Positions 11,001 through 17,305 of a stretch of 64,000 bases of DNA are shown piece by piece (the first letter of the stretch is position 1; the number at the start of each line of letters is the position of its first letter). Source of the stretch: Flavobacteriaceae bacterium (GTDB lineage: Bacteria > Bacteroidota > Bacteroidia > Flavobacteriales > Flavobacteriaceae). Position numbers and translations under genes: made by a program. The DNA is taken from the NCBI GenBank assembly GCA_031277535.1, contig JAITMD010000004.1, positions 58,659 through 122,658 of the forward strand, in the 5' to 3' direction. The notes beneath the pieces were generated by a model that was not told the origin of the DNA, did no database searches, and saw only the letters and a list, made by a program, of their open reading frames with translations.

Positions 11001-11285
11001 GATGGAGCAAAAGGAAATATAATTAAAAAAGACACAAACTTTGTACTGATTAGCACATTAGATAAAACCAATGCAGCACAAGAAACGTTTGATAAAGTCA
11101 ATGCATTTTTAAAGATCGAATCCAAAACAAAAGGTTTTGTCTTGACCAGGTTGACTACAGCTCAAATCACTGCTTTAGCTAATCCTGTGATGGGGATGTT
11201 GGTTTACGATACAACAGAGCAATGTTTAAAGATGTACAATGGAGTAAAATGGGGTAGATTGAAACAATCTTGTCCAGATAACTAA
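8040..11285 (+). CDS. Secreted LamG-like / DUF11-like surface protein
   Basis: A 1081-residue exported protein starting MKYFFNSIKNKLGVILLLFI with signal cleavage near 'HVYAQ'. The frame opens earlier, at a TTG at 8004, inside the hairpin; the ATG at 8040 is better placed. Residues about 30-280 look like a concanavalin/LamG-type lectin fold ('PGVVFWIDAEEKRIDKDYDN', 'FDGMIAEIIIYDGYL', 'VEAYLATKYGITL'), typical of Flavobacteriia. Residues about 690-810 resemble a DUF11 conserved repeat ('YDKLPEGLEWVPNSLKVS'). The last 80 residues carry the shared module: 'LKIESKTKGFVLTRL...GMLVYDTTEQCLKMYNGVKW'. It probably acts with its two neighbours at the cell surface; the partner and ligand are unknown. Confidence 0.8.
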   Translation: MKYFFNSIKNKLGVILLLFILGLPHVYAQYITPGGVPGVVFWIDAEEKRIDKDYDNSVNMWSPRYGAYPFTVSAVTGSKITSPQYVKGSAQMAFKGALQFSKTSYLASKQGPLSYTPDDVSMFVVYFNTRGVTRDQRMYYMGFGGTNPNNGTTRKPAVGFSPRYSSGRVFSGIDIDGKDKGLKQYTTALQTTQMGPTSDTSFYFEGDGESISKSVRKNYFTFTNGATIGGASLSTSTGSSFDGMIAEIIIYDGYLNGNDRHKVEAYLATKYGITLKEGDYSLSNNRMVWPSEGRFYSSRDRFNYHNLVAGIVRDDSGVSNYVARSTGDGSMISVSTPGTVYDEGVGIGYQAPLPKDKTALYWGVSAPGAPIKTLTGDTSCGADYIIKDRIWKFYKTGDDPMDVEMRVGGDFCPFQGAGYEVFMNMAASEDDAIAGRYYAVIPAKYKGGSLSEHVLKATFKYQSTYVTFSAQSKPGSCKACQNTGQGYFTFPSWKAGEKSQAFTASNGIALKFTVNGSTVRAKSPSMGTKGVLKIQTQGSRAKVAEETVTTTIDLPNGAAKGKFKIYNIDTKGYRQDNIEVIGYCGGEKVIPTLTYSDKNPRNDDIRYRIFNIVGNKASGNRSASFTNKYGNAVVEFFSGVTRIEIKHTVKYRNNRAYGSQEIGLGNFELQCEREPMPNPDGIDFSLQAKKEIYSCEELTYKFIVTNYACERRNAYLYDKLPEGLEWVPNSLKVSNSTVFNANTKINDYGNKDILNIENLSLGTFRDPIYIEVKAKLKANAPFKVYENRATLKYNLIETGLIASTESCDYESTSQCLPTKTKIIEGKEVPKPTIKMTPSLTKCYNESTQIALNVEVKNNANLQLDNLSLNFAYNDDFKYISFTTGGTIEKDDGSVIVSDLKIAPLGSANYTLVVEAKNLLDLVEYYTGNKYTSAKQITDEDIAAIGVFDASVYMSAETNDVCTNIAFDDISAEIDAIPFCGKSKVCYVDGAKGNIIKKDTNFVLISTLDKTNAAQETFDKVNAFLKIESKTKGFVLTRLTTAQITALANPVMGMLVYDTTEQCLKMYNGVKWGRLKQSCPDN

Positions 11286-11300
11286 TTAAAATAGAAGTTT

Positions 11301-11846
11301 ATGAAACGGTTGATCAAGATTAGTTTAAGTATAGGTCTTGTTGTTGCAGCAAGTAGTACATCTGCTTATGCACAACAACAAATAATCATAGGGAATAAAA
11401 CCAGTTTTTCCTCACCAAGTTCTATCATGGAATTTCCAGACAACGATACTCGAGGAATGGTACTTCCCCTGGTTGATATAAATAACTTAACTCCCAATTA
11501 CGTAGAAGGGACCCTGTTATTGGATAGCAATAGCAAAAAGATTAAATATTATGCCAATAAGCAGTGGATAGAGTTATCTCCCACTGATGGTGATATATCC
11601 AAGGTAGTTGTAAGCACCCAACCCGAGTTAGCAAATATGCGTACACTCATTGGAAGCAATCCAAACACATCAACTATAGGAGCTTTAGTTTTGGATAGCA
11701 CAGACAAAGCAATGGTTTTACCCAGAGTCGAAAATCCCCAATTGACGATGATGAGTCCAGAAGCAGGAACTTTAGTATTTGATACAAAATCAAAAATGCT
11801 ATGCGTTTACAATGGTAAAGAATGGGCATTTTGGGAAGTTGAGTAG
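11301..11846 (+). CDS. Small secreted protein with two copies of the shared surface module
   Basis: A 181-residue protein with a clear signal peptide (MKRLIKISLSIGLVVAASST, cleavage after AYAQ). It consists of two copies of the module found in the two larger genes upstream: 'MEFPDNDTRGMVLPLVDI...GTLLLDS...KYYANKQWIEL' (about residues 40-93) and 'LVLDSTDKAMVLPRVE...GTLVFDTKSKMLCVYNGKEW' (about 122-178). It starts 15 nt after the previous stop, so it belongs to the same operon, which closes with a strong terminator. Confidence 0.75.
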   Translation: MKRLIKISLSIGLVVAASSTSAYAQQQIIIGNKTSFSSPSSIMEFPDNDTRGMVLPLVDINNLTPNYVEGTLLLDSNSKKIKYYANKQWIELSPTDGDISKVVVSTQPELANMRTLIGSNPNTSTIGALVLDSTDKAMVLPRVENPQLTMMSPEAGTLVFDTKSKMLCVYNGKEWAFWEVE

Positions 11847-11872
11847 TAGTAATTCTCTTTTCATATTTTTGG

Positions 11873-11905
11873 AAGCTGTCGACTGAAAAGTCGACAGCTT
11901 TTTTT
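11873..11905 (+). terminator. Strong intrinsic terminator of the surface-protein operon
   Basis: A perfect 12-bp stem, aagctgtcgact (11873-11884) with agtcgacagctt (11889-11900), a GAAA loop and a run of T to 11905. It begins 26 nt after the stop of the last operon gene. Confidence 0.92.
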
Positions 11906-11914
11906 ATGCAGAAA

Positions 11915-12270
11915 AAAGTAAGGCATAAAGAGGAAAAAGAGTGAAGGGGGGTGAAGAGTGATATGTAAAGAGGTAAAGAAGTGAAGAGGTGAAGAGGAAA
12001 AAAGGTGAAGAAGTAAAGAAGTAAAGAAGTAAAAAGGTAAAAAGGTAAAGAGGAAAAAAGGTAAAGGGGTGAAGGGGTAAAGAGTAAAAAGGCAAAGTAA
12101 CACAGAGCATCCTACAAATCATTCAATCCTTTCATCCTAATTCAGACAAAATACACAAAGAGAGTAATACACAAAGAGGTAAAGAGAAAAAGGTGAAGTA
12201 ACACAAACATCTTACAAATCATTTAATCTTTTAATCCTAATTAAGACAAAATACGCCAGATAAAATACAC
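11915..12270. repeat. Purine-rich tract plus two copies of intergenic repeat family A
   Basis: From 11915 to about 12095 the + strand is almost only A and G, built from units such as 'aaagaggtaaag' and 'gtgaagaagtaaag'. It is followed by two copies of a ~55-nt repeat (family A) at 12101-12161 and 12200-12255, 100 nt apart, reading 'acaaatcattcaatcctttc' and 'catcctaattcagacaaaat'. Diverged copies occur at 19.5 kb (same strand) and, inverted, at 20.3-20.6 kb. The pyrimidine-rich frames on the minus strand are not real genes. Confidence 0.75.
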
Positions 12271-12276
12271 CAGACA

Positions 12277-12304
12277 AAAAAAGGGCTATCTAAAAAGACA
12301 GCCC
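12277..12304 (-). terminator. Terminator for the minus-strand lipoprotein gene
   Basis: A stem gggctatct (12283-12291) with agacagccc (12296-12304), one mismatch and an AAAA loop, followed on the minus strand by a T run (complement of 12276-12282). It lies 144 nt beyond the stop of the lipoprotein gene. Confidence 0.7.
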
Positions 12305-12447
12305 CTTGAAAGGTTGGTGTGTTGTTGTTTTAAAAGGTAAGGAAGCCAAACATTGATATTGTTGTGTTGTTGTGAAAAGCAAAATGGAGCATTTAGTTTT
12401 ACATCAATCGTTAGGAAAAAAGGTGAAGGCTTCCTTATATTATTCTA

Positions 12448-13281
12448 TTATTTTTTTGAAAATAGTTGTGTGCGCAAAGCAACATCCTTTTTGTTTTTTA
12501 GGTCAACTACTATATTTATATTCCCCTTGTTTACAAATTTGAAAGCTGCTCCGCCCAAATTAGTACAGTTAACTTCAACCTCTCCTTTAATCTGATCGCC
12601 ACTTGGCTTTGCAGCAAGTTTAAAAGAAGTTGAAATTCCTTCAAAAGCTATATTCTCTGTTTCTACTTTTCCATCAGCTGCTTTCTGCAACACAATTACA
12701 AAGACATTAGAAACATTTTTCTCATCTGGAAGGGTATAGTTATATTTTCCACTACCCAAGTCTACAGCTGGTGTATTGAAAAACACAAAAAACATTTTGC
12801 CCAATTGCTCATTGATTCCAACAAAGCTCCAAGCAGAAAGCATGACGTCTTTTTTCTTTTCATCAGCCCACTCAAATTTGTCCAATTGCAGTAAGGTTCC
12901 ATCCAAGGCAATAGCTTGTCCTTTGTATGAAACCGAAGCTTCATCTTTTACAGGAGCAGCCACTACTTTTATCTCTACTTTATTGCTTAAGTTATACTCT
13001 GCTTTAAGAGCCGTAAACGTATATACTCCTTCTTTTGTAGGCGTCCATTTATAGGCCTTTAATTGTTCCCCAGTTGTCATTTGTATTACAGCGCCTACTA
13101 CTGGTTTTTTGGCAGAAGTAACTGTAAAAGTCACCTCAGTACCTATTGTTACTTCTTTAGCAGAAGACTGTAAAGTCAATTCGGGCTTGTCTACAATAAC
13201 AGCAGAATCATCATCTTTTTTACAAGAAAAAAGTAAACCTACCAAAATCGTAGAAAATGTAATTAGTAAGATTTTTTTCAT
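12448..13281 (-). CDS. Predicted surface-exposed lipoprotein
   Basis: A 277-residue protein with a lipoprotein signal: MKKILLITFSTILVGLLFSC, Cys20 being the lipidation site. The following KKDDD matches the charged lipoprotein export signal reported for surface lipoproteins of Flavobacteriia, so display on the outer leaflet is likely. Residues about 33-110 look like an immunoglobulin-like (Big/PKD-type) domain ('VTIGTEVTFTV', 'WTPTKEGVYTFTA'); residues 115-277 are a beta-rich domain I do not recognise. It stands alone, with its own terminator, between a repeat region and the DUF6266 gene. Confidence 0.75.
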   Translation of the reverse strand: MKKILLITFSTILVGLLFSCKKDDDSAVIVDKPELTLQSSAKEVTIGTEVTFTVTSAKKPVVGAVIQMTTGEQLKAYKWTPTKEGVYTFTALKAEYNLSNKVEIKVVAAPVKDEASVSYKGQAIALDGTLLQLDKFEWADEKKKDVMLSAWSFVGINEQLGKMFFVFFNTPAVDLGSGKYNYTLPDEKNVSNVFVIVLQKAADGKVETENIAFEGISTSFKLAAKPSGDQIKGEVEVNCTNLGGAAFKFVNKGNINIVVDLKNKKDVALRTQLFSKK

Positions 13282-13676
13282 TCAATGTGTGTTTTTATAT
13301 ACTGTAAATTTATTAAAAAATATTAAATAATTACGAATAATTTAATTATTTATTGAAATGTGTAAATAAAATCAAATTATATTTATTGGATATTATGGTT
13401 TTCAAATATTTTTCATAAAATCGTTATTTCAGAAGAATGAAAAAAACATTTCAAGACCCTCATCAAAAGATGACAAAACCAATTTATTAGACGTATAAGA
13501 GAAATATAATAATATCCATAAAATAGTTGATAGTCTGTGTGTTACAGCTGTTTTTCTTCCTCCAAAACAATAGGTTATGCTTTTTCTCATGGAAAAACAT
13601 AAGTCAAAAAGTAAAAAGGGAGCACAATGGCTCCCTCTTTCACATCATCCTTCAAACAAGGTATTCTTCTTGTCTG
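13282..13676. other. Intergenic region, nothing recognised
   Basis: 395 nt between the start of the lipoprotein gene and the end of the DUF6266 gene. It is AT-rich near the lipoprotein start and must hold its promoter, but I could not place a TTG/TAnnTTTG pair. No gene, hairpin or repeat stands out. Confidence 0.4.
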
Positions 13677-14306
13677 TTACATCACTCCCAGGTACATACT
13701 TGTACTGTTGATGTTTGCTTGTGCGTTGGCTACAGCCATCCAAATAACATTGTCTTTGTCTTTCCAACTATTAGGCAATTTGAATGTTAGTTTGGTATCT
13801 TGTCTTGTCGCTTTATCACCGTAAAAGAAAAACTTGTTTAAGCTTTTCGAATAACAAAACACAGTAACCGCATCCGTTTTCTTCGCCTGACCTTCTCCGC
13901 TATTGTCCACCCAACTTACAGTGACCTCCAAGTTAGTTGCCGTAGCTGTTGCATTAGCCACAGGAGATAGCACCCCTTTTGTAATTAGAACTTTGCTGTA
14001 ATCCAAAGCCATTTTACCATTTTGCATTACAACTGCATCCGTCAAGTGATAAGCCATAGCCAAATTGGTAGAAGACTTAGCACCTTGCCCAGGTCCGTAA
14101 TACTCACGAGTATATTGCTTAAGCGGTTGTAAAAATTTTGCTGCAATTGTAAAGCGTTCACGTTGTGCCAACTGCTTTTCTGTTGGTTTCTTTTTAGATT
14201 TTTTGGGTACACTCCTCATAATGTCTTTCCCTCTAAAATTTGCCCCCACTACGGTTCCAACTTTTCCACTGAATCCACCAAGAATTCCTTTTGTAATTTC
14301 TGCCAT
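13677..14306 (-). CDS. DUF6266 family protein (copy 1)
   Basis: A 209-residue protein of the Bacteroidetes DUF6266 family. The diagnostic start is MAEITKGILGGFSGKVGTVV followed by 'GKDIMRSVPKKSKKKPTEKQLAQRERF'-type sequence (positions 28-54), then 'LITKGVLSP' near residue 105. There is no signal peptide. The function of the family is unknown. A second member lies at 19639-20277 on the other strand, so the two paralogues bracket a 6.6-kb block and point away from each other. The conserved Gly-rich start and basic segment could suit a nucleic-acid or virion-type role, but this is only a guess. Confidence 0.82.
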   Translation of the reverse strand: MAEITKGILGGFSGKVGTVVGANFRGKDIMRSVPKKSKKKPTEKQLAQRERFTIAAKFLQPLKQYTREYYGPGQGAKSSTNLAMAYHLTDAVVMQNGKMALDYSKVLITKGVLSPVANATATATNLEVTVSWVDNSGEGQAKKTDAVTVFCYSKSLNKFFFYGDKATRQDTKLTFKLPNSWKDKDNVIWMAVANAQANINSTSMYLGVM

Positions 14307-14588
14307 GATTTTAAAAATTTAATGATTAAACAAATCGTACGCATCAAAATGTAGCTACTCCTCTGTGTTGTACAAGGCAAACATAGGCAGAGTTTTAACG
14401 CTCTTTTACTGCAGTGATGTATTATGAAAGCAAATGAGGGAAAGTAACCCCAAATGGTGCAAAGTGATAGATAATGGAAGAAGCCCCCAAAAAGGGGGTA
14501 AAGCAGTTATTTGTTGCGATACTGTTGCTTGTTGCTTGCAGTTTCATTAAGGTTCTTGCGGTTTTGTGCAATAAAGGTGGCGCAATAT
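14307..14588. other. Intergenic region with a short G/C hairpin
   Basis: Leader of the DUF6266 gene and of the RAYT region. It contains ccccc-aaaaa-aaa-ggggg (14484-14498), a small hairpin, and no credible gene. Short frames here on the minus strand are by-products of the neighbouring repeats. Confidence 0.4.
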
Positions 14589-14783
14589 AGATGCAATATC
14601 TTGCGTCTTTGCATGCAGGCATGCAGGGATGGCATATAGAGACGCAATAGAGACGCAATATCTTGCGTCTTTGCATGCAGGGATGCAGGGATAGCATATA
14701 GAGACGCAATATCTTGCGTCTTTGCATGTAGGGATGCAGGGGCACATATATAGACGTATATAGAGACGCAATATTTTGCGTCT
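14589..14783. repeat. REP-like hairpins next to the RAYT gene
   Basis: Three perfect hairpins with stem agacgcaa/ttgcgtct and a 4-nt loop at 14651-14670, 14702-14721 and 14764-14783, and one with a single stem change at 14589-14608. Between them 'ttgcatgcagggatgcaggg'-type sequence repeats with a ~50-nt spacing. Arrays of short palindromes directly beside a RAYT gene are the expected arrangement of REP sequences with their cognate TnpA-REP protein. Confidence 0.85.
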
Positions 14784-14882
14784 TTGCGTATATATTGCGT
14801 CCGCAATATTACCATTACATTAAATTGTTAAAAAACAACGGAATAGGAATGTTTTTTGTTTGTGTGAATTAAAACAAAAACG

Positions 14883-15395
14883 ATGAATAAAAAATTTAAA
14901 GGAAAATATCACAGTGGGTCTATGCGCGCTGGTTGGTGGGATTATGCGGGTAATGGAAGTTATTTTGTAACAATCTGCACAAAAGATAGAATACACTATT
15001 TTGGAACAATTCAAGAAGGGAAAATGATCTTGAGCGCTTTAGGACAAGCTGCTTATGATTGTTGGGAAGAAATTCCCAAGCATTATCCTTACGTAGCGAT
15101 AGATGCCTTTGTGATTATGCCTGATCATATGCATGGCATCTTGTTAGTGAATAGATACGAAGAACCACCAAAAGAAATCTCCAAGAGTACTGCCAAAAGG
15201 GAGTTCAAAGTCCAGTCTGGGAGTTTAGGAGCGATTATTAGGGGATATAAAATCGGGGTAACTAAAAGAGCCAAAGAATTAAATATTGATTTTAAATGGC
15301 ATCCCAATTATCACGAACATATATTCCACACAATAGAAGCGTATCACAATATTGTACGTTACATCCATGAAAACCCTTCGAAATGGAAAAAATAA
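14883..15395 (+). CDS. REP-associated tyrosine transposase (RAYT, Y1/HUH family)
   Basis: A 170-residue member of the Y1_Tnp/TnpA-REP family, single-strand DNA nucleases related to the IS200/IS605 transposase. Visible marks: 'YFVTICTKDR' near residue 30, the HUH motif in 'MPDHMHGIL' near residue 83, and the C-terminal 'HEHIFHTIEAYHNIVRYIHENP' helix region with candidate catalytic tyrosines (the usual Y is in 'IVRYI'). Members cut at REP hairpins, and four such hairpins end 100 nt upstream. The gene is full length and looks intact. These proteins are usually domesticated, vertically kept and not flanked by IS ends; none are seen. Confidence 0.9.
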   Translation: MNKKFKGKYHSGSMRAGWWDYAGNGSYFVTICTKDRIHYFGTIQEGKMILSALGQAAYDCWEEIPKHYPYVAIDAFVIMPDHMHGILLVNRYEEPPKEISKSTAKREFKVQSGSLGAIIRGYKIGVTKRAKELNIDFKWHPNYHEHIFHTIEAYHNIVRYIHENPSKWKK

Positions 15396-15418
15396 CAGTA
15401 TGTATCGCCTCAAAACAA

Positions 15419-15619
15419 TCACCCTAATTGCATTAAAATATCTTCTTCGCGCAATCCCATATACAGGCAAAATTCGTTGACGGTTATATTGGAACGAGGA
15501 GGTTTGTTGTTGGCATCTCTTATTTTCTGCATCAAACGCAGGGCAGTGTTGTAGGCCTTTCCTGTGATATGTACCACATCATAGGGATAGATAATTAAAC
15601 GTTGTGGTTTTCTTTTCAT
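15419..15619 (-). CDS. Small conserved Bacteroidetes protein (66 aa)
   Basis: A 66-residue basic protein with 'RLIIYPYDVVHITGKAY', 'RLMQKIRDANNKPP' and 'ITVNEFCLYMGLREEDI'. From memory this resembles a common Bacteroidetes orphan family with the pattern 'IIYPKDIxRITGKSxxxxxxLxxxI...VsVxEFCxYTGL', which reads like a short helix-turn-helix-type DNA-binding protein. No function is established to my knowledge. It is convergent with the RAYT gene, 23 nt apart. Confidence 0.65.
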   Translation of the reverse strand: MKRKPQRLIIYPYDVVHITGKAYNTALRLMQKIRDANNKPPRSNITVNEFCLYMGLREEDILMQLG

Positions 15620-15750
15620 GATTTTTCTTTTAGAGAGTGGGTTTATTTATTGTTTAGGAAACACCTATTGGTGTTATTTTCTATTGTGATGCTATTTGTA
15701 ATAGCTGTTGGTTTAAGTAACCTCCTCATCAGGATTATTCTTTTAATTTT

Positions 15751-16040
15751 CTCATCCTGTATCTTCCTTAACTTCATTATATGGCATCTTCTTTACTCTT
15801 TTCATTCTGCATCTTCCTTAACTTCTTCATATGACTTGTTCTTTTATTCTCCTCATCCTGCATCTTCCGTAACCTCTTCATCATATGACATCTTCTTTAC
15901 TCTCCTCCATACCGCATCTTCTTTAACTTCATCATATGACTTGTTCTTTTATTCTCCTCATCCTGCATCTTTCTTAACTTCATCATATGACATCTTCTTT
16001 ACTTTCCTCATCCTGTATCTTTTTAAATCACCTCATATAA
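15751..16040. repeat. 50-53-bp tandem repeat array
   Basis: Five and a half imperfect units start at about 15751, 15801, 15852, 15904, 15957 and 16007. Each reads close to 'ctcatcctgcatcttcctta' then 'acttcatcatatgac' and a T/C-rich tail alternating between 'atcttctttactctc' and 'ttgttcttttattctc'. The array is strongly pyrimidine-rich on the + strand. The open frame across it (15602-16084) codes only for the repeat and is not accepted as a gene. Confidence 0.85.
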
Positions 16041-16275
16041 TCCGTTCACTTGATCTATTGATAATCTCTTCGTACAGCAATTAGTCTTTCCTTATTCCTC
16101 TGCTAAAGTACATCACTTGGGGTGTTTTTGTGAGGTAGTACAAGGCAGGTATCACATTATTTTACCATTTGTAGGTACAAGACAACATTATCATTCATTA
16201 TCCACCATTTTACATCAAATCAGGTCATTATCTGCTTCTCTCCAAAAAGCATGAGGTCAATTCAACATCTTTGCC

Positions 16276-16407
16276 ATGGAATTAACCTCAAGTGTGGTGT
16301 GTCAGATGACTTTGGTTCATTGGGCTTGTACAGCACCGGAGGCAAACACAGTGTTTGATTCAATGATGTTTAACCCCGAAGAGCAAAGACGTTTGTTTTT
16401 TGATTAA
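16276..16407 (+). CDS. Small 43-aa protein heading the DUF5675 operon
   Basis: A short frame starting MELTSSVVCQMTLVHWACTA and ending 'NPEEQRRLFFD'. The composition is protein-like, with Cys, Trp and a charged tail, unlike the repeat DNA before it. It ends 10 nt before the ATG of the DUF5675 gene, with which it should be co-transcribed. I know no family; the 'PEEQRR' tail may be a helix. Support is codon texture and spacing only. Confidence 0.5.
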   Translation: MELTSSVVCQMTLVHWACTAPEANTVFDSMMFNPEEQRRLFFD

Positions 16408-16417
16408 TTCAACCAAG

Positions 16418-16855
16418 ATGAGATTAGAATTGTATCGAGTGTATGGAAAAAAAGCGACTCATGGCGCCTTGTACTGCGAAGGAAGGCTTTTTTGTTTCAC
16501 TTTAGAATTGCCCTATGTGAGTAATCAGCGATCGATTTCTTGCATTCCAGAGGGAGTGTATCAACTGCAAAAGCGATTTAGCTCTCGGTTTAAGGAGCAC
16601 ATCGAATTGCTAAAGGTTCCAGATCGCTCCTTTATTTTGTTTCATCCGGCCAATAATGCCCAGCGCGACCTCAAGGGATGTATTGCTCCTGTGAGTGAGT
16701 TGTTGAGCGAAGGATGGGGTGCCAAGTCCAAAGTGGCTATGGAGGCACTTACGCGATTAGTTTACGCTGGTTTAAGTATTTCTACGGTAGAAATAGAGAT
16801 AAGTGAAGCAACGGATATTTCAATGATTAATAAAATTAAAAAAGGAAAATTATGA
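16418..16855 (+). CDS. DUF5675 family protein (possible peptidoglycan-active enzyme)
   Basis: A 145-residue protein. I start it at the ATG at 16418 (MRLELYRVYGKKATHGALY) rather than the in-frame TTG at 16400. The family pattern is clear: 'FCFTLELPYVSNQRSISCIPEGVYQL' region, 'RFKEHIELLKVPDRSFILFHPANNA' region, then 'DLKGCIAPVS'. The His ('FHPAN') and Cys ('KGCI') recall the HxxN...GC(I/V) catalytic layout of L,D-transpeptidase-like enzymes; this likeness is my inference. DUF5675 genes often travel with small holin-like membrane genes in Bacteroidetes, as here. Confidence 0.8.
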   Translation: MRLELYRVYGKKATHGALYCEGRLFCFTLELPYVSNQRSISCIPEGVYQLQKRFSSRFKEHIELLKVPDRSFILFHPANNAQRDLKGCIAPVSELLSEGWGAKSKVAMEALTRLVYAGLSISTVEIEISEATDISMINKIKKGKL

Positions 16856-17112
16856 ATGCACTTGTAGAACGCGCAACCAAGCCTACACCTAAGTTTTTTA
16901 GGATTTTGCGCACGGTAGGAATTTCGCTATTAGCAGGTAGTGGAGCTATAATCGCCAGTCCTGTGGCAGTACCCGTATTGTTAACCACTATTGCGGGGTA
17001 TTTGGCAGTAGCAGGTGGAGTACTCACAGCGGTTAGTCAGATTACAGTGGACGAATCGGCACAACACAAGTCTCAAAAGTCAGCGGATGAGTCCTACGAA
17101 CACGAATTATAG
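16852..17112 (+). CDS. Small membrane protein, holin-like
   Basis: An 86-residue protein whose ATG overlaps the stop of the DUF5675 gene (ATGA). Residues about 20-60 form two hydrophobic segments rich in Gly, Ala, Val and Ile ('GISLLAGSGAIIASPVAVPV', 'TIAGYLAVAGGVLTAVSQIT'), followed by a charged tail. Size, topology and the overlap with a possible cell-wall enzyme suit a holin or pinholin role, but no family was recognised. Confidence 0.65.
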   Translation: MNALVERATKPTPKFFRILRTVGISLLAGSGAIIASPVAVPVLLTTIAGYLAVAGGVLTAVSQITVDESAQHKSQKSADESYEHEL

Positions 17113-17263
17113 CATATTGGCAGGAGGAACGCTGTTTGGATTGATTCCCGTTGTTCCTTGGGCTACCATGTTGCAAACCGTTTTAATGGCAGCCTTAGGG
17201 ACGTGTGTTAGCTGGGGTTTCACCCGATTGCTCAATCGGTGGGGACGACTAAAAGAGAAGTAA
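17087..17263 (+). CDS. Second small membrane protein of the DUF5675 operon
   Basis: A 58-residue frame, MSPTNTNYSILAGGTLFGLI, that overlaps the previous gene by 26 nt. One or two hydrophobic segments ('LAGGTLFGLIPVVPWATML', 'VLMAALGTCVSWGFT') and a basic end 'RLLNRWGRLKEK'. A longer reading from 17015 would lie fully inside the previous gene, so I prefer the ATG at 17087. It ends just before a large hairpin. Confidence 0.6.
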   Translation: MSPTNTNYSILAGGTLFGLIPVVPWATMLQTVLMAALGTCVSWGFTRLLNRWGRLKEK

Positions 17264-17270
17264 GTACAGG

Positions 17271-17305
17271 GTAATAGGAACGGATAGGGTATTCGTTCCT
17301 ATTAC
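17271..17305. terminator. Hairpin between convergent genes
   Basis: A perfect 12-bp stem, gtaataggaacg (17271-17282) with cgttcctattac (17294-17305), loop 11 nt. It lies between the end of the small membrane gene and the end of the convergent rteC-like gene and covers the latter's stop codon. There is no T run on either side, so it may be a stabilising 3' hairpin instead of a classical terminator. Confidence 0.6.

Noticed and set aside
11861..12122. Pyrimidine-coded frames rich in Leu, Phe, Pro and Ser on the minus strand
   Set aside because: They arise from the purine-rich tract and show no protein pattern.
14422..14815. Overlapping minus-strand frames over the REP hairpins
   Set aside because: Several frames are open at once because the DNA is repetitive; the residues repeat with the hairpin unit.
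15602..16084. 160-codon open frame on the + strand across the 50-bp repeats
   Set aside because: The residues only mirror the DNA repeat, there is no natural start region, and the frame covers the start of the 66-aa minus-strand gene.
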